Shown here piece after piece: positions 1 through 5,449 of a stretch of DNA of 5,449 bases. The notes under the pieces were generated by a model. The model saw nothing but the letters and a program-made list of their open reading frames with translations, ran no database searches and had not been told where the DNA came from. Where the stretch lies: assembly GCA_900556015.1 (NCBI GenBank), contig USNH01000082.1:1-5449 (forward strand), read 5' to 3'. This stretch comes from an uncultured Eubacteriales bacterium (GTDB lineage: Bacteria; Bacillota_A; Clostridia; Oscillospirales; Oscillospiraceae). The stretch's first letter is position 1; each line of letters begins with the position of its first letter. The position numbers were made by a program, and so were the translations under genes.

Positions 1-73
1 CCCGCGCCGGGGCGCGGAACACCCCTTTGCCGCTTTCGGGAAAGAAAGTGACCCCGCGCCGCAGCGCGGAACA
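1..73. repeat. Duplicated short GC-rich hairpin repeat, 5' flank
   Basis: Two near-identical 21-base units lie at 1-21 and 53-73 and match at 19 of 21 positions. Each contains a 6-bp stem (CCGCGC pairing with GCGCGG; arms 2-7/12-17 and 54-59/64-69) around a 4-base loop, followed by AACA. The only differences fall in the loop, so the stem is preserved in both copies. Between them, CTTTC (33-37) can pair with GAAAG (44-48). There is no T-run after either hairpin on the plus strand, so these are not convincing intrinsic terminators. They look like a dispersed intergenic repeat, although the first copy touches the window edge and its full extent is unknown. Confidence 0.55.
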
Positions 74-179
74 ACTTTATCATTCTACCACATCTCCCCT
101 CGCCGCGCAACCTCCCCTCCCGCGCCAGCTTTATGTAAATCAATTCTCTCCCCAATATCTTCCACTATCCGCCTCCTGC
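74..179. other. Non-coding, pyrimidine-rich upstream stretch
   Basis: No gene is supported here. The strand is rich in C and T and contains an imperfect direct repeat beginning CTCCCCTC at 94 and again at 112. Short open frames crossing this stretch have no ribosome site and no recognisable protein family. Together with the regulatory sites downstream it makes up the 339-base gap before the first gene. Confidence 0.5.
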
Positions 180-241
180 GCGCAAAACTCGCGCAAATAT
201 AGGCAAAATATGTGCGAATAGCCCCTGACAGGTATTGCAAA
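180..241 (+). promoter_or_regulatory. Helically phased GCAAA direct-repeat array upstream of the promoter
   Basis: GCAAA occurs at 182-186, 193-197 and 203-207, a variant GCGAA at 214-218, and another GCAAA at 237-241 overlapping the candidate -35. The start-to-start spacings are 11, 10, 11 and 23 bases, close to one (or two) turns of B-DNA. The first two copies are longer matches (GCGCAAA at 180 and 191). Direct repeats on one helix face just upstream of -35 are typical of sites for response regulators of the OmpR/PhoB type. Which protein would bind is unknown. The pattern is seen directly; its function is inference. Confidence 0.4.
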
Positions 242-264
242 CCGCCGCTCCGAAATGGTATACT
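235..264 (+). promoter_or_regulatory. Candidate sigma-A-type promoter with extended -10
   Basis: A -35-like TTGCAA (235-240, 4 of 6 to consensus) is followed by an 18-bp spacer and TATACT (259-264, 5 of 6), preceded by TGG at 256-258, which supplies the extended -10 TGn. Transcription would start near 271, giving a leader of about 70 nt before the ATG at 340. This is the best promoter candidate in the 5' gap and would drive all three genes. A competing -10-like TAAAAT at 272-277 lacks a usable -35. CTGACA at 225-230 resembles a -35 better but lies 28 bp from TATACT, too far. Confidence 0.5.
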
Positions 265-270
265 ATACCA
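256..270. promoter_or_regulatory. Perfect palindrome over the -10, candidate operator
   Basis: TGGTATACTATACCA has 7-base arms (256-262 and 264-270) around a single central C, with no mismatch. It contains the whole extended -10. A dimeric repressor bound here would directly block RNA polymerase. Because of the symmetry, the minus strand also reads as an extended -10 (TGGTATAGT), but I see no matching -35 on that side. The palindrome is certain; its role as an operator is inferred. Confidence 0.45.
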
Positions 271-278
271 ATAAAATA

Positions 279-300
279 GCACGGACTGCCGTCCGCGTGC
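279..300 (+). promoter_or_regulatory. Possible leader RNA hairpin
   Basis: GCACGGAC (279-286) can pair with GTCC (291-294) and GTGC (297-300) across the loop TGCC, leaving a two-base GC bulge at 295-296. It would lie in the 5' leader, about 22 nt before the Shine-Dalgarno. It is not followed by a T-run, so it is not an attenuator terminator, and it does not resemble the GEMM cyclic-di-GMP riboswitch. It may simply shape or stabilise the leader. Confidence 0.25.
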
Positions 301-322
301 GCTGCTTCCATTTTCTCTGACG

Positions 323-331
323 AGGATGTGA
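323..331 (+). promoter_or_regulatory. Ribosome binding site that decides the first gene's start
   Basis: AGGATGTGA at 323-331 matches the extended Shine-Dalgarno AGGAGGTGA at 8 of 9 bases and sits 8 nt before the ATG at 340. The in-frame GTG at 328 lies inside this element, so it is better read as part of the ribosome site than as the start codon. Confidence 0.6.
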
Positions 332-339
332 GAATTGTC

Positions 340-2583
340 ATGGACCTCTGCCGTATCCCCGCGATCTTCACCGGCGCGGCGCTGGCCGCCCCCTCCAATC
401 CCCATTCCGACGCCGTCATATACGTTCTGCTGGCGCTGCTTCTCGCCGCCGCCATTGTGGTGGTCTACCTGAACCGTCAGATCTGCGCTCTGCGCTGCCG
501 TCAGAACGGCAGCGTCCCTGCCGATGACCTGCTGGGCGACACCAGCCGCTTTCTCCGCCGGGATAACCTGGTGGGCTCATTCCGCATCGACCTGACGGAT
601 GACACCGTCTCCGGCGGCTGCAAGCCCGTTTTCGGCTTCCCCTCCGACCGCTACGAGGGCCCGCTGGACGAGCTGATCGACCGTATGCGCCAGCTGGTAC
701 ACCCCTCCATGCAGGACGATTTCTTCAACCAATTCCGCCGCCAGAACCTGCTCTATCTCTACGACAGCGGCATATACTCTGTCCGTAAGCCCTACCTGTT
801 CCTGCTGGAGGGCAAGGGCTACGCCTGGCTTCGCATCTACGCCGAGCTGAACCGCGACCCCAAGACCGGCCACATCATCGCCCTGGGCTACGGCCTGGAC
901 ATCAACCGCCTCAAGCGCTTGGAGGAGATCGGCGAAAAGCTCATCACCACCGAGTACACCCGCATGGGCCTGCTGGACGCTCACTCCGGCTGGTATCTCC
1001 CCTTCCGCACCGGCCACGAGTTCTCTGGCACGGTGGAGGACGATGCCGCCTTCCGCAGCTACGAGGGCGATATGCTCCATGACGTCGAGATCCTGATGTA
1101 CCCTACGGAGTACAAGGACCTCCGTCCCGCCCTCTCGCTGGACCGCGTCATCGCCGCCCTGGAGCACCAGCCCTTCTACGATCTGACCTTCCGCACAGCC
1201 CCCACGGCGGAGCGCCCCATGCGCTACATTAAGCTGCGCTACCGCTACCTGAACGACCTGCGGGAGAGCATCGTCCTCACCTCCGTGGACATCTCCGCCC
1301 TGGTGGCCACCACCATCGACCCCGTCACAGGCATCTACAACGCCCACGGCTTCGTCCAGCGCGTAGATGCCTGGCTTCACGACAACCCGGGCCGCCCCTA
1401 CCGTCTGATCTTCTTCGACTTCGACGATTTCCGCTATATCAACGCCACCTTTGGCTACCAGGCCAGCATGGACCTGCTCCAGGACACCGGCCTCTGCCTC
1501 CACGAGCACGACGGCCCGAACTCCTTCTCCGGCCACCTGAACTCGGACCAGTTCGTCCGCTTCTGCGCCGTGGACGACGGCCTCACCGCCGAGGAGGGCT
1601 ACGCCCTGTTCCTCAAGCACTGCCCCCACTACAAGCTGGACTACCCCATTCAGATCCACGTAGGTGTCTACGACCTGTGTGAGCCGGGCTGCGATGCCTA
1701 TACCATGATCTACAAGGCCCTGCTGGCCCAGCAGACCATCCGCGGCGACCAGACCCGGCGCATCGCCTACTACACCGCCGACATGGGTGAGCGTTCCCAC
1801 CGCGACCACGTGCTCCTCAGCGATGTACGCACCGCGCTGGACGAGGATCAGTTTCAGGTTTGGTTTCAGCCCCAGTTCAACTACACCAGCAGCACCCTCA
1901 TCGGCGCGGAGGCCCTGGTGCGCTGGCAGCATCCCACCCGCGGCCTGATCTCCCCCGGCGAGTTCATCCCCCTGCTGGAGCACAGCAACCTCATCTCCCG
2001 GCTGGATTTCATCGTGTGGGAGAAGGCCTGCCGCTGGCTCAAGCGCTGGAGCGACATGGGGCTTCACTTCCCCGTGTCCGTCAACGTCTCCCGCAACGAC
2101 CTGCAATTCCCCGACCTGTGCGGCGGCCTCACCGACCTGCTCCGCCGGCACGGCCTCTCCCCCTCCCAGCTCCACCTGGAGATCACCGAGAGCATCTGCG
2201 CGGACAACGCCGAGCTCATGTCCCTCCAGATCGCCCACCTCCGTCAGGCCGGCTTCACCGTGGAGCTGGACGACTTCGGCGCGGGCTACTCCAGCCTCAA
2301 CACCCTGAAGGACATCCCCGTGGACGTGCTGAAGCTGGACATGAAGTTCCTCTCCGGCTACCGTGACGACGACCGCACCCGCACCATCCTCTCCTCCGTG
2401 ATCTGGATGGCTCACAGCCTGAACACCACGGTCATCGCCGAGGGCGTGGAGACGGAGCAGCAGGCCCAGGGCCTGCGCCGTCTCGGCTGCCGCCGGATGC
2501 AGGGCTACTGGTTCGCCCGCCCCATGCAGCCGGAGGAGCTGGAGCACCACCTTCTCTCCGGCGATTACAACCTCTTTGAATGA
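340..2583 (+). CDS. Membrane-anchored PAS/degenerate-GGDEF/EAL protein, predicted cyclic-di-GMP phosphodiesterase
   Basis: Predicted to hydrolyse cyclic-di-GMP to pGpG at the inner face of the membrane (747 aa). One membrane segment lies at about residues 25-44, after a short N-terminal stretch. Two PAS-like regions follow (about 76-189 and 206-320), each ending in a typical PAS-exit pattern (LDIN, VDIS). The GGDEF domain (from about 327) keeps the first metal-site Asp (D360 in FFDFDDF), but its signature is NSDQF (401-405), so cyclase activity should be lost. The EAL domain (about 490-740) has E524 in EALVRW, N582, E614 in LEITES, D644 and D645 in DDFG, K665, E701 in EGVE and Q721, the full catalytic set, so phosphodiesterase activity is expected. 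ATG 340 is preferred over GTG 328 because of the ribosome site. First gene of the cluster, 32 bases before pilB. The sensed signal is unknown. Confidence 0.9.
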   Translation: MDLCRIPAIFTGAALAAPSNPHSDAVIYVLLALLLAAAIVVVYLNRQICALRCRQNGSVPADDLLGDTSRFLRRDNLVGSFRIDLTDDTVSGGCKPVFGFPSDRYEGPLDELIDRMRQLVHPSMQDDFFNQFRRQNLLYLYDSGIYSVRKPYLFLLEGKGYAWLRIYAELNRDPKTGHIIALGYGLDINRLKRLEEIGEKLITTEYTRMGLLDAHSGWYLPFRTGHEFSGTVEDDAAFRSYEGDMLHDVEILMYPTEYKDLRPALSLDRVIAALEHQPFYDLTFRTAPTAERPMRYIKLRYRYLNDLRESIVLTSVDISALVATTIDPVTGIYNAHGFVQRVDAWLHDNPGRPYRLIFFDFDDFRYINATFGYQASMDLLQDTGLCLHEHDGPNSFSGHLNSDQFVRFCAVDDGLTAEEGYALFLKHCPHYKLDYPIQIHVGVYDLCEPGCDAYTMIYKALLAQQTIRGDQTRRIAYYTADMGERSHRDHVLLSDVRTALDEDQFQVWFQPQFNYTSSTLIGAEALVRWQHPTRGLISPGEFIPLLEHSNLISRLDFIVWEKACRWLKRWSDMGLHFPVSVNVSRNDLQFPDLCGGLTDLLRRHGLSPSQLHLEITESICADNAELMSLQIAHLRQAGFTVELDDFGAGYSSLNTLKDIPVDVLKLDMKFLSGYRDDDRTRTILSSVIWMAHSLNTTVIAEGVETEQQAQGLRRLGCRRMQGYWFARPMQPEELEHHLLSGDYNLFE

Positions 2584-2602
2584 CCCCTCCCACCATCGAG
2601 AA

Positions 2603-2607
2603 AGGAG
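2603..2607 (+). promoter_or_regulatory. Ribosome binding site of pilB
   Basis: AGGAG, 8 nt before ATG 2616, supports that start over the in-frame ATG at 2580 that overlaps the upstream stop codon (ATGA) and has no ribosome site at a suitable distance. The 12 residues that would be added by ATG 2580 lie outside the conserved MshEN signature. Confidence 0.7.
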
Positions 2608-2615
2608 ACGCTTTT

Positions 2616-4307
2616 ATGGCCTATATGCGTTTGGGCGACCTGCTCATCGCCGCCGGCGCGATCACCGATGAACAGCTTCAGGCCGCGCTGCAAGCCCAAA
2701 AAACCAGCGGCCAGCGCCTGGGCGACCTGCTTATCGACAGCGGCGTCATCACCCAGCGCCAGCTCATCGACGCGCTGCAAATGCAGCTGGGCGTGGACTA
2801 CATCGACCTGACCCGCGTCTCCATCCCCGTGGAGCTGGCCAAATACGTCCCCCGCGCCATCGCCAAAAAATACTGCGTCGTCCCCGTCAAGCTGGTAAAG
2901 GACGAGCTGTACGTGGCCATGAGCGACCCTCTGGACTTTATTGCCCAGGAGGAGCTGAAGGCCGCCTCCCGCAAGCAGATCATCCCCATGATCTCCACCC
3001 GCCGCGCCACGGAGCAGGCCATCGCCACGCTCTACGGCAACGAGGGCACGGCCCGCGTCATCGAGGAGATGAAGCGTCAGGCCGGCGACACGGACGGCGA
3101 CATCGTCCCCGCCCAGCTTGTCTCCGGCCCGGACGATGCCGAGGCCGCGCCCACCATCCGCTTCGTCAACTCCCTCATCGAGCGTGCCTTCAGCGAGCGC
3201 GCCAGCGACATCCACCTCGAGCCCCAGCAGGGCGAAATGGTGGTTCGTATGCGTATCGACGGTCTGCTCCACAAGATGCTCACCGTCCCCGCCAACCTGC
3301 AAAGCACCGTCATCTCCCGCCTGAAGATCATGGGCGGCATGAATATCTCCGAGCATAAGATCCCCCAGGATGGCCGCGCCATGGTACGCCTCCACCAGCA
3401 CGAGCTGGACCTGCGTATCTCCTCCATGCCCACCGTCTACGGCGAGAAGATCGTCCTGCGCCTGCTGGACAAATCCCGCCGCGACATCAGCAAGGAGAGC
3501 ATCGGCCTCACCGGCGACGACCTGCGGAAATACGATGCCCTGCTGCAAAACAGCTCCGGCGTCATTCTCATCGTCGGCCCGACCGGGTCGGGCAAATCCA
3601 CCACCATGTGCGCCATGCTCCAGCAGCTCTCCAACGAGGCCACCAACATCATGACGCTGGAAGACCCGGTGGAGTACGACATTCCCGGTGTCAGCCAGTG
3701 TCAGATCAACGAAAAGACCGGCATGACCTTCGCCGTCGGCCTCCGCGCCATCCTCCGCCAGGACCCGGACATCATCTCCGTGGGCGAGATACGTGACGGC
3801 GAGACCGGCTCTATCGCCATACGCTCCGCCATCACCGGCCACCTGGTGCTCTCCACCCTGCATACCAACGATGCCGTGTCCGCCATCCCCCGCCTTGTGG
3901 ACATCGGTGTCGAGCCCTATCTCATCGCCAACGCCCTCCGTGGCGTCATCTCCCAGCGGCTGGTGCGCCGCATCTGCCCCCACTGCAAAAAGCCCTACCG
4001 CCCCACCGGCGATGAGCTGTCCCTGCTGAAGCTGCCCGACAACGCGGACGTAACGTTCTACCGCGGCGAGGGCTGCCCCGAATGCCGCCACACCGGCTAC
4101 CATGGCCGCCGCGCCGTGTTCGAGATCCTCACCGTCAGCAACGACCTGCGCCGCCTTATCAGCCAGGGCGCTGACTACGACACGCTGCTTCGCGCCGCCC
4201 AGTCCACCGACTTCACCACCATGCGCGACAACTGCCGCGCCCTGGTGCTGTCCGGCGAGACCACCGCCGCCGAGGCCGCCCGTGCCATCCATTCCACCAT
4301 CGACTGA
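2616..4307 (+). CDS. pilB: Type IV pilus assembly (extension) ATPase PilB with cyclic-di-GMP-binding MshEN domain
   Basis: Cytoplasmic hexameric motor that powers pilin polymerisation (563 aa, normal for PilB/GspE). The MshEN/T2SSE N domain covers about residues 1-145 and opens with two signature repeats, R5-Q28 and R34-Q57, joined by the five-residue spacer KTSGQ. Both match the family pattern at every fixed position (RLG; L at +5; G at +9; L at +16 and +20; Q at +23), so binding of cyclic-di-GMP is expected. The secretion ATPase core has an Asp box with D198 (ASDIHLEP), Walker A GPTGSGKST (321-329, K327), Walker B ending in E391 (ISVGEIRD), and a His box with H409 and H416. Four cysteines (C454, C457, C487, C490) form the zinc-binding CxxC...CxxC found in PilB/GspE and absent from PilT. 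GspE of a type II secretion system is the alternative, but the adjoining pilT argues for pili. Confidence 0.93.
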   Translation: MAYMRLGDLLIAAGAITDEQLQAALQAQKTSGQRLGDLLIDSGVITQRQLIDALQMQLGVDYIDLTRVSIPVELAKYVPRAIAKKYCVVPVKLVKDELYVAMSDPLDFIAQEELKAASRKQIIPMISTRRATEQAIATLYGNEGTARVIEEMKRQAGDTDGDIVPAQLVSGPDDAEAAPTIRFVNSLIERAFSERASDIHLEPQQGEMVVRMRIDGLLHKMLTVPANLQSTVISRLKIMGGMNISEHKIPQDGRAMVRLHQHELDLRISSMPTVYGEKIVLRLLDKSRRDISKESIGLTGDDLRKYDALLQNSSGVILIVGPTGSGKSTTMCAMLQQLSNEATNIMTLEDPVEYDIPGVSQCQINEKTGMTFAVGLRAILRQDPDIISVGEIRDGETGSIAIRSAITGHLVLSTLHTNDAVSAIPRLVDIGVEPYLIANALRGVISQRLVRRICPHCKKPYRPTGDELSLLKLPDNADVTFYRGEGCPECRHTGYHGRRAVFEILTVSNDLRRLISQGADYDTLLRAAQSTDFTTMRDNCRALVLSGETTAAEAARAIHSTID

Positions 4308-4312
4308 GGAGG
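4307..4312 (+). promoter_or_regulatory. Ribosome binding site of pilT, overlapping the pilB stop
   Basis: AGGAGG begins on the last base of the pilB stop codon (TGA 4305-4307) and lies 8 nt before ATG 4321. A ribosome finishing pilB would cover this site, so the two motor genes are probably translationally coupled. Confidence 0.75.
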
Positions 4313-4320
4313 CCAGCCCT

Positions 4321-5379
4321 ATGCTCACCCTGACCCAGCTTTTGGAAAAAGCCCATACCCTCCGTGCCTCCGATGTCCACCTGGTCTGCGGTCTGCCGCC
4401 CAAGTGCCGCATCGACGGCGCTGTCACCGACCTGACGGAGGACGCCCTCACCGCCGCCGACTGTGAGCTGTTCGCCCGTGAGCTGGCCGGTGACGGCTAC
4501 GAGGCCATGGCCTCCATCGGTGAGCTGGACATGGCCCGCACGTTCCCCGGCATCGCCCGCACCCGCGTCAACCTGTTCCGGCAGCAGGGCTGCGTCTCCG
4601 CCGCCATCCGTCTGCTGTCCGACCATATCCCCTCCCTGGAGGCGCTGTCCCTGCCCCCTGCGGTGGCCGATTTCGCCGCCTACCGCAGCGGCATCGTCCT
4701 CGTCACCGGCGAAACGGGCTCCGGCAAATCCACCACCCTGGCCGCGCTGCTGGACCGCATCAACCATACCCGCCCCGGCCACATTATCACGTTGGAAGAC
4801 CCCATCGAATATATCTACACCCCCGACCGCTGTGTCATCAACCAGCGCGAGATCGGCACGGACACCCGTTCCTATGCCGACGGCCTCCGTGCCATTCTCC
4901 GGGAAGACCCGGACGTGATCCTCATCGGCGAGATGCGCGACCTGAACACCATCGAGACGGCCCTCACCGCCGCCGAGACAGGCCACCTGGTCTTTGCCAC
5001 GCTCCACACCAACTCCGCCGCCGATGCCATCGACCGCATGGTCAACGTGTTCCCCGATGGCCGACAAGCGCAGATACGCCTCCAGCTCTCCACCACCCTC
5101 CGGGCCGTTTTGTCCCAGCAGCTCCTGCCCAAACGGGCCAGCGCCGGGCGCATCGCCGCCTGCGAGATCATGGTGGTCACGGATGCCATCCGCAACCTGA
5201 TCCGCGAGGCCAAGACCCCTCAGATCGACAGCTTCATCACCATGGACAGCCGCAGCGGCAGCGTCACCATGGATCAGTCCCTCCGCCGCCTGGTGCAGGA
5301 CCGGGTCGTCTCCTTCGATACCGCCCTCTCCTACGCCCGCGACCGCGAAGCCTTCCGCTCCGCCGCCCAACCCTATTAA
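4321..5379 (+). CDS. pilT: Type IV pilus retraction ATPase PilT
   Basis: Cytoplasmic hexameric ATPase that drives pilus depolymerisation, hence twitching, retraction and DNA or surface contact (352 aa, usual for PilT). Visible motifs are an Asp box with D18 (ASDVHL) in the N-terminal PAS-like domain, Walker A GETGSGKST (130-138, K136), Walker B ending in E204 (ILIGEMRD), and a His box with H222 and H229 (TGHLVFATLHTN). The PilT-specific AIRNLIRE helix (289-296), needed for retraction in studied homologues, is intact, followed by the typical TMDQSL segment. It lacks both the MshEN domain and the four cysteines seen in its neighbour, so it should not sense cyclic-di-GMP directly. The open frame extends upstream into pilB, but only ATG 4321 has a ribosome site and begins at the family N-terminus. 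Last gene in the window; gap to pilB is 13 bases. Confidence 0.94.
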   Translation: MLTLTQLLEKAHTLRASDVHLVCGLPPKCRIDGAVTDLTEDALTAADCELFARELAGDGYEAMASIGELDMARTFPGIARTRVNLFRQQGCVSAAIRLLSDHIPSLEALSLPPAVADFAAYRSGIVLVTGETGSGKSTTLAALLDRINHTRPGHIITLEDPIEYIYTPDRCVINQREIGTDTRSYADGLRAILREDPDVILIGEMRDLNTIETALTAAETGHLVFATLHTNSAADAIDRMVNVFPDGRQAQIRLQLSTTLRAVLSQQLLPKRASAGRIAACEIMVVTDAIRNLIREAKTPQIDSFITMDSRSGSVTMDQSLRRLVQDRVVSFDTALSYARDREAFRSAAQPY

Positions 5380-5449
5380 CCCCCCGATAGACACTCCGTA
5401 GGGGGCGATGCCCACGCAGTGGAGCGAAGCGGAACAAGCACCCTTGGGG
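5380..5449. repeat. Non-coding 3' flank with GC hairpins and a shared intergenic word
   Basis: After the pilT stop, CCCCC (5381-5385) can pair with GGGGG (5401-5405). GGGC/GCCC (5403-5406/5410-5413) and CCAC/GTGG (5412-5415/5419-5422) form further small, mutually overlapping stems. No T-run follows, so an intrinsic terminator is not supported and transcription may continue past the window. The word GCGGAACA at 5429-5436 also occurs in both hairpin repeats of the 5' flank (14-21, 66-73). The look is that of the GC-rich dispersed repeats found between genes in high-GC clostridia, which is an inference from style. Confidence 0.4.

Noticed and set aside
27..221. A 64-codon plus-strand open frame in the 5' flank
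   Set aside because: It runs through the hairpin repeat and the phased GCAAA array, has no Shine-Dalgarno and no family resemblance.
271..339. A cyclic-di-GMP (GEMM) riboswitch in the leader
   Set aside because: The leader is only about 70 nt and lacks the conserved aptamer segments; only one small bulged hairpin is present.
85..405. A 106-codon minus-strand open frame crossing the promoter region
   Set aside because: It overlaps the start of the EAL gene, has no ribosome site of its own, and its composition is arginine/glycine-rich without motifs.
1860..2366. A 168-codon plus-strand frame inside the EAL gene
   Set aside because: Proline/arginine-rich out-of-frame reading of the EAL domain with no ribosome site.
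577..2550. A 657-codon open frame on the minus strand, antisense to the EAL gene
   Set aside because: The translation is biased to G, A, V, L, E and Q with no recognisable motif, and it lies opposite a gene with clear domains. Strong C/G at third codon positions removes stop codons from the antisense frame, which explains its length.
4102..4320. N-terminal extension of PilT upstream of ATG 4321
   Set aside because: The extra residues are an out-of-frame reading of the end of pilB, rich in proline and alanine, while the PilT family N-terminus and the ribosome site both fit ATG 4321.
2565..4451. A 628-codon minus-strand open frame opposite pilB
   Set aside because: Same codon-bias artefact: the sequence is a low-complexity run of G, A, V, D and H with no family signature or ribosome site, and the plus strand encodes an unmistakable PilB.
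5380..5405. An intrinsic terminator after pilT
   Set aside because: The C5/G5 stem has a 15-base loop and no T-run follows, so it does not meet the usual pattern.
4213..5415. A 400-codon minus-strand open frame opposite pilT
   Set aside because: Glycine-rich, without motifs, entirely explained as the shadow of pilT.
1..5449. CRISPR array, tRNA, rRNA or insertion sequence
   Set aside because: No regularly spaced repeat-spacer pattern, no cloverleaf-like segment, no rRNA-like sequence and no transposase or terminal inverted repeats were seen.

Overview
The window is a GC-rich bacterial segment (codons end overwhelmingly in C or G) with one compact, plus-strand, probably co-transcribed cluster of three genes. 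These are a membrane-anchored PAS/degenerate-GGDEF/EAL protein (340-2583, predicted cyclic-di-GMP phosphodiesterase), a PilB/GspE-type pilus assembly ATPase with an N-terminal MshEN domain (2616-4307), and a PilT retraction ATPase (4321-5379). The strong AGGAG-type ribosome sites, the divergent GGDEF-EAL style, the pilB-pilT pairing and GC-rich hairpin repeats between genes all fit a Gram-positive clostridial lineage such as high-GC gut Oscillospiraceae. That assignment is inference from style; no taxonomic marker gene is present.

Layout. Positions 1-339 are non-coding. They hold a duplicated short GC hairpin (1-21 and 53-73), a pyrimidine-rich stretch, a helically phased GCAAA repeat array (182-241), a candidate promoter whose extended -10 lies inside a perfect 7-1-7 palindrome (256-270), a possible leader hairpin (279-300) and the first ribosome site. 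The genes follow with gaps of 32 and 13 bases, and each has a Shine-Dalgarno sequence 8 nt from the chosen ATG. Positions 5380-5449 are non-coding, with small GC hairpins and a third copy of an 8-base word seen in the 5' flank.

How the genes fit together. PilB and PilT are the opposed extension and retraction motors of type IV pili. PilB begins with two exact copies of the MshEN cyclic-di-GMP-binding signature separated by exactly five residues, so it is very likely a direct cyclic-di-GMP receptor. The gene just upstream encodes a protein with a full set of EAL catalytic residues and a destroyed GGDEF signature, so it should degrade cyclic-di-GMP and not make it. The window therefore reads as a self-contained control module: a sensor phosphodiesterase lowers the ligand that PilB senses, shifting the balance between extension and PilT-driven retraction. 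Each component belongs to a known family. The tight genetic coupling and the unusual promoter architecture are what merit attention. No pilin, pilC or pilMNO gene lies inside the window.
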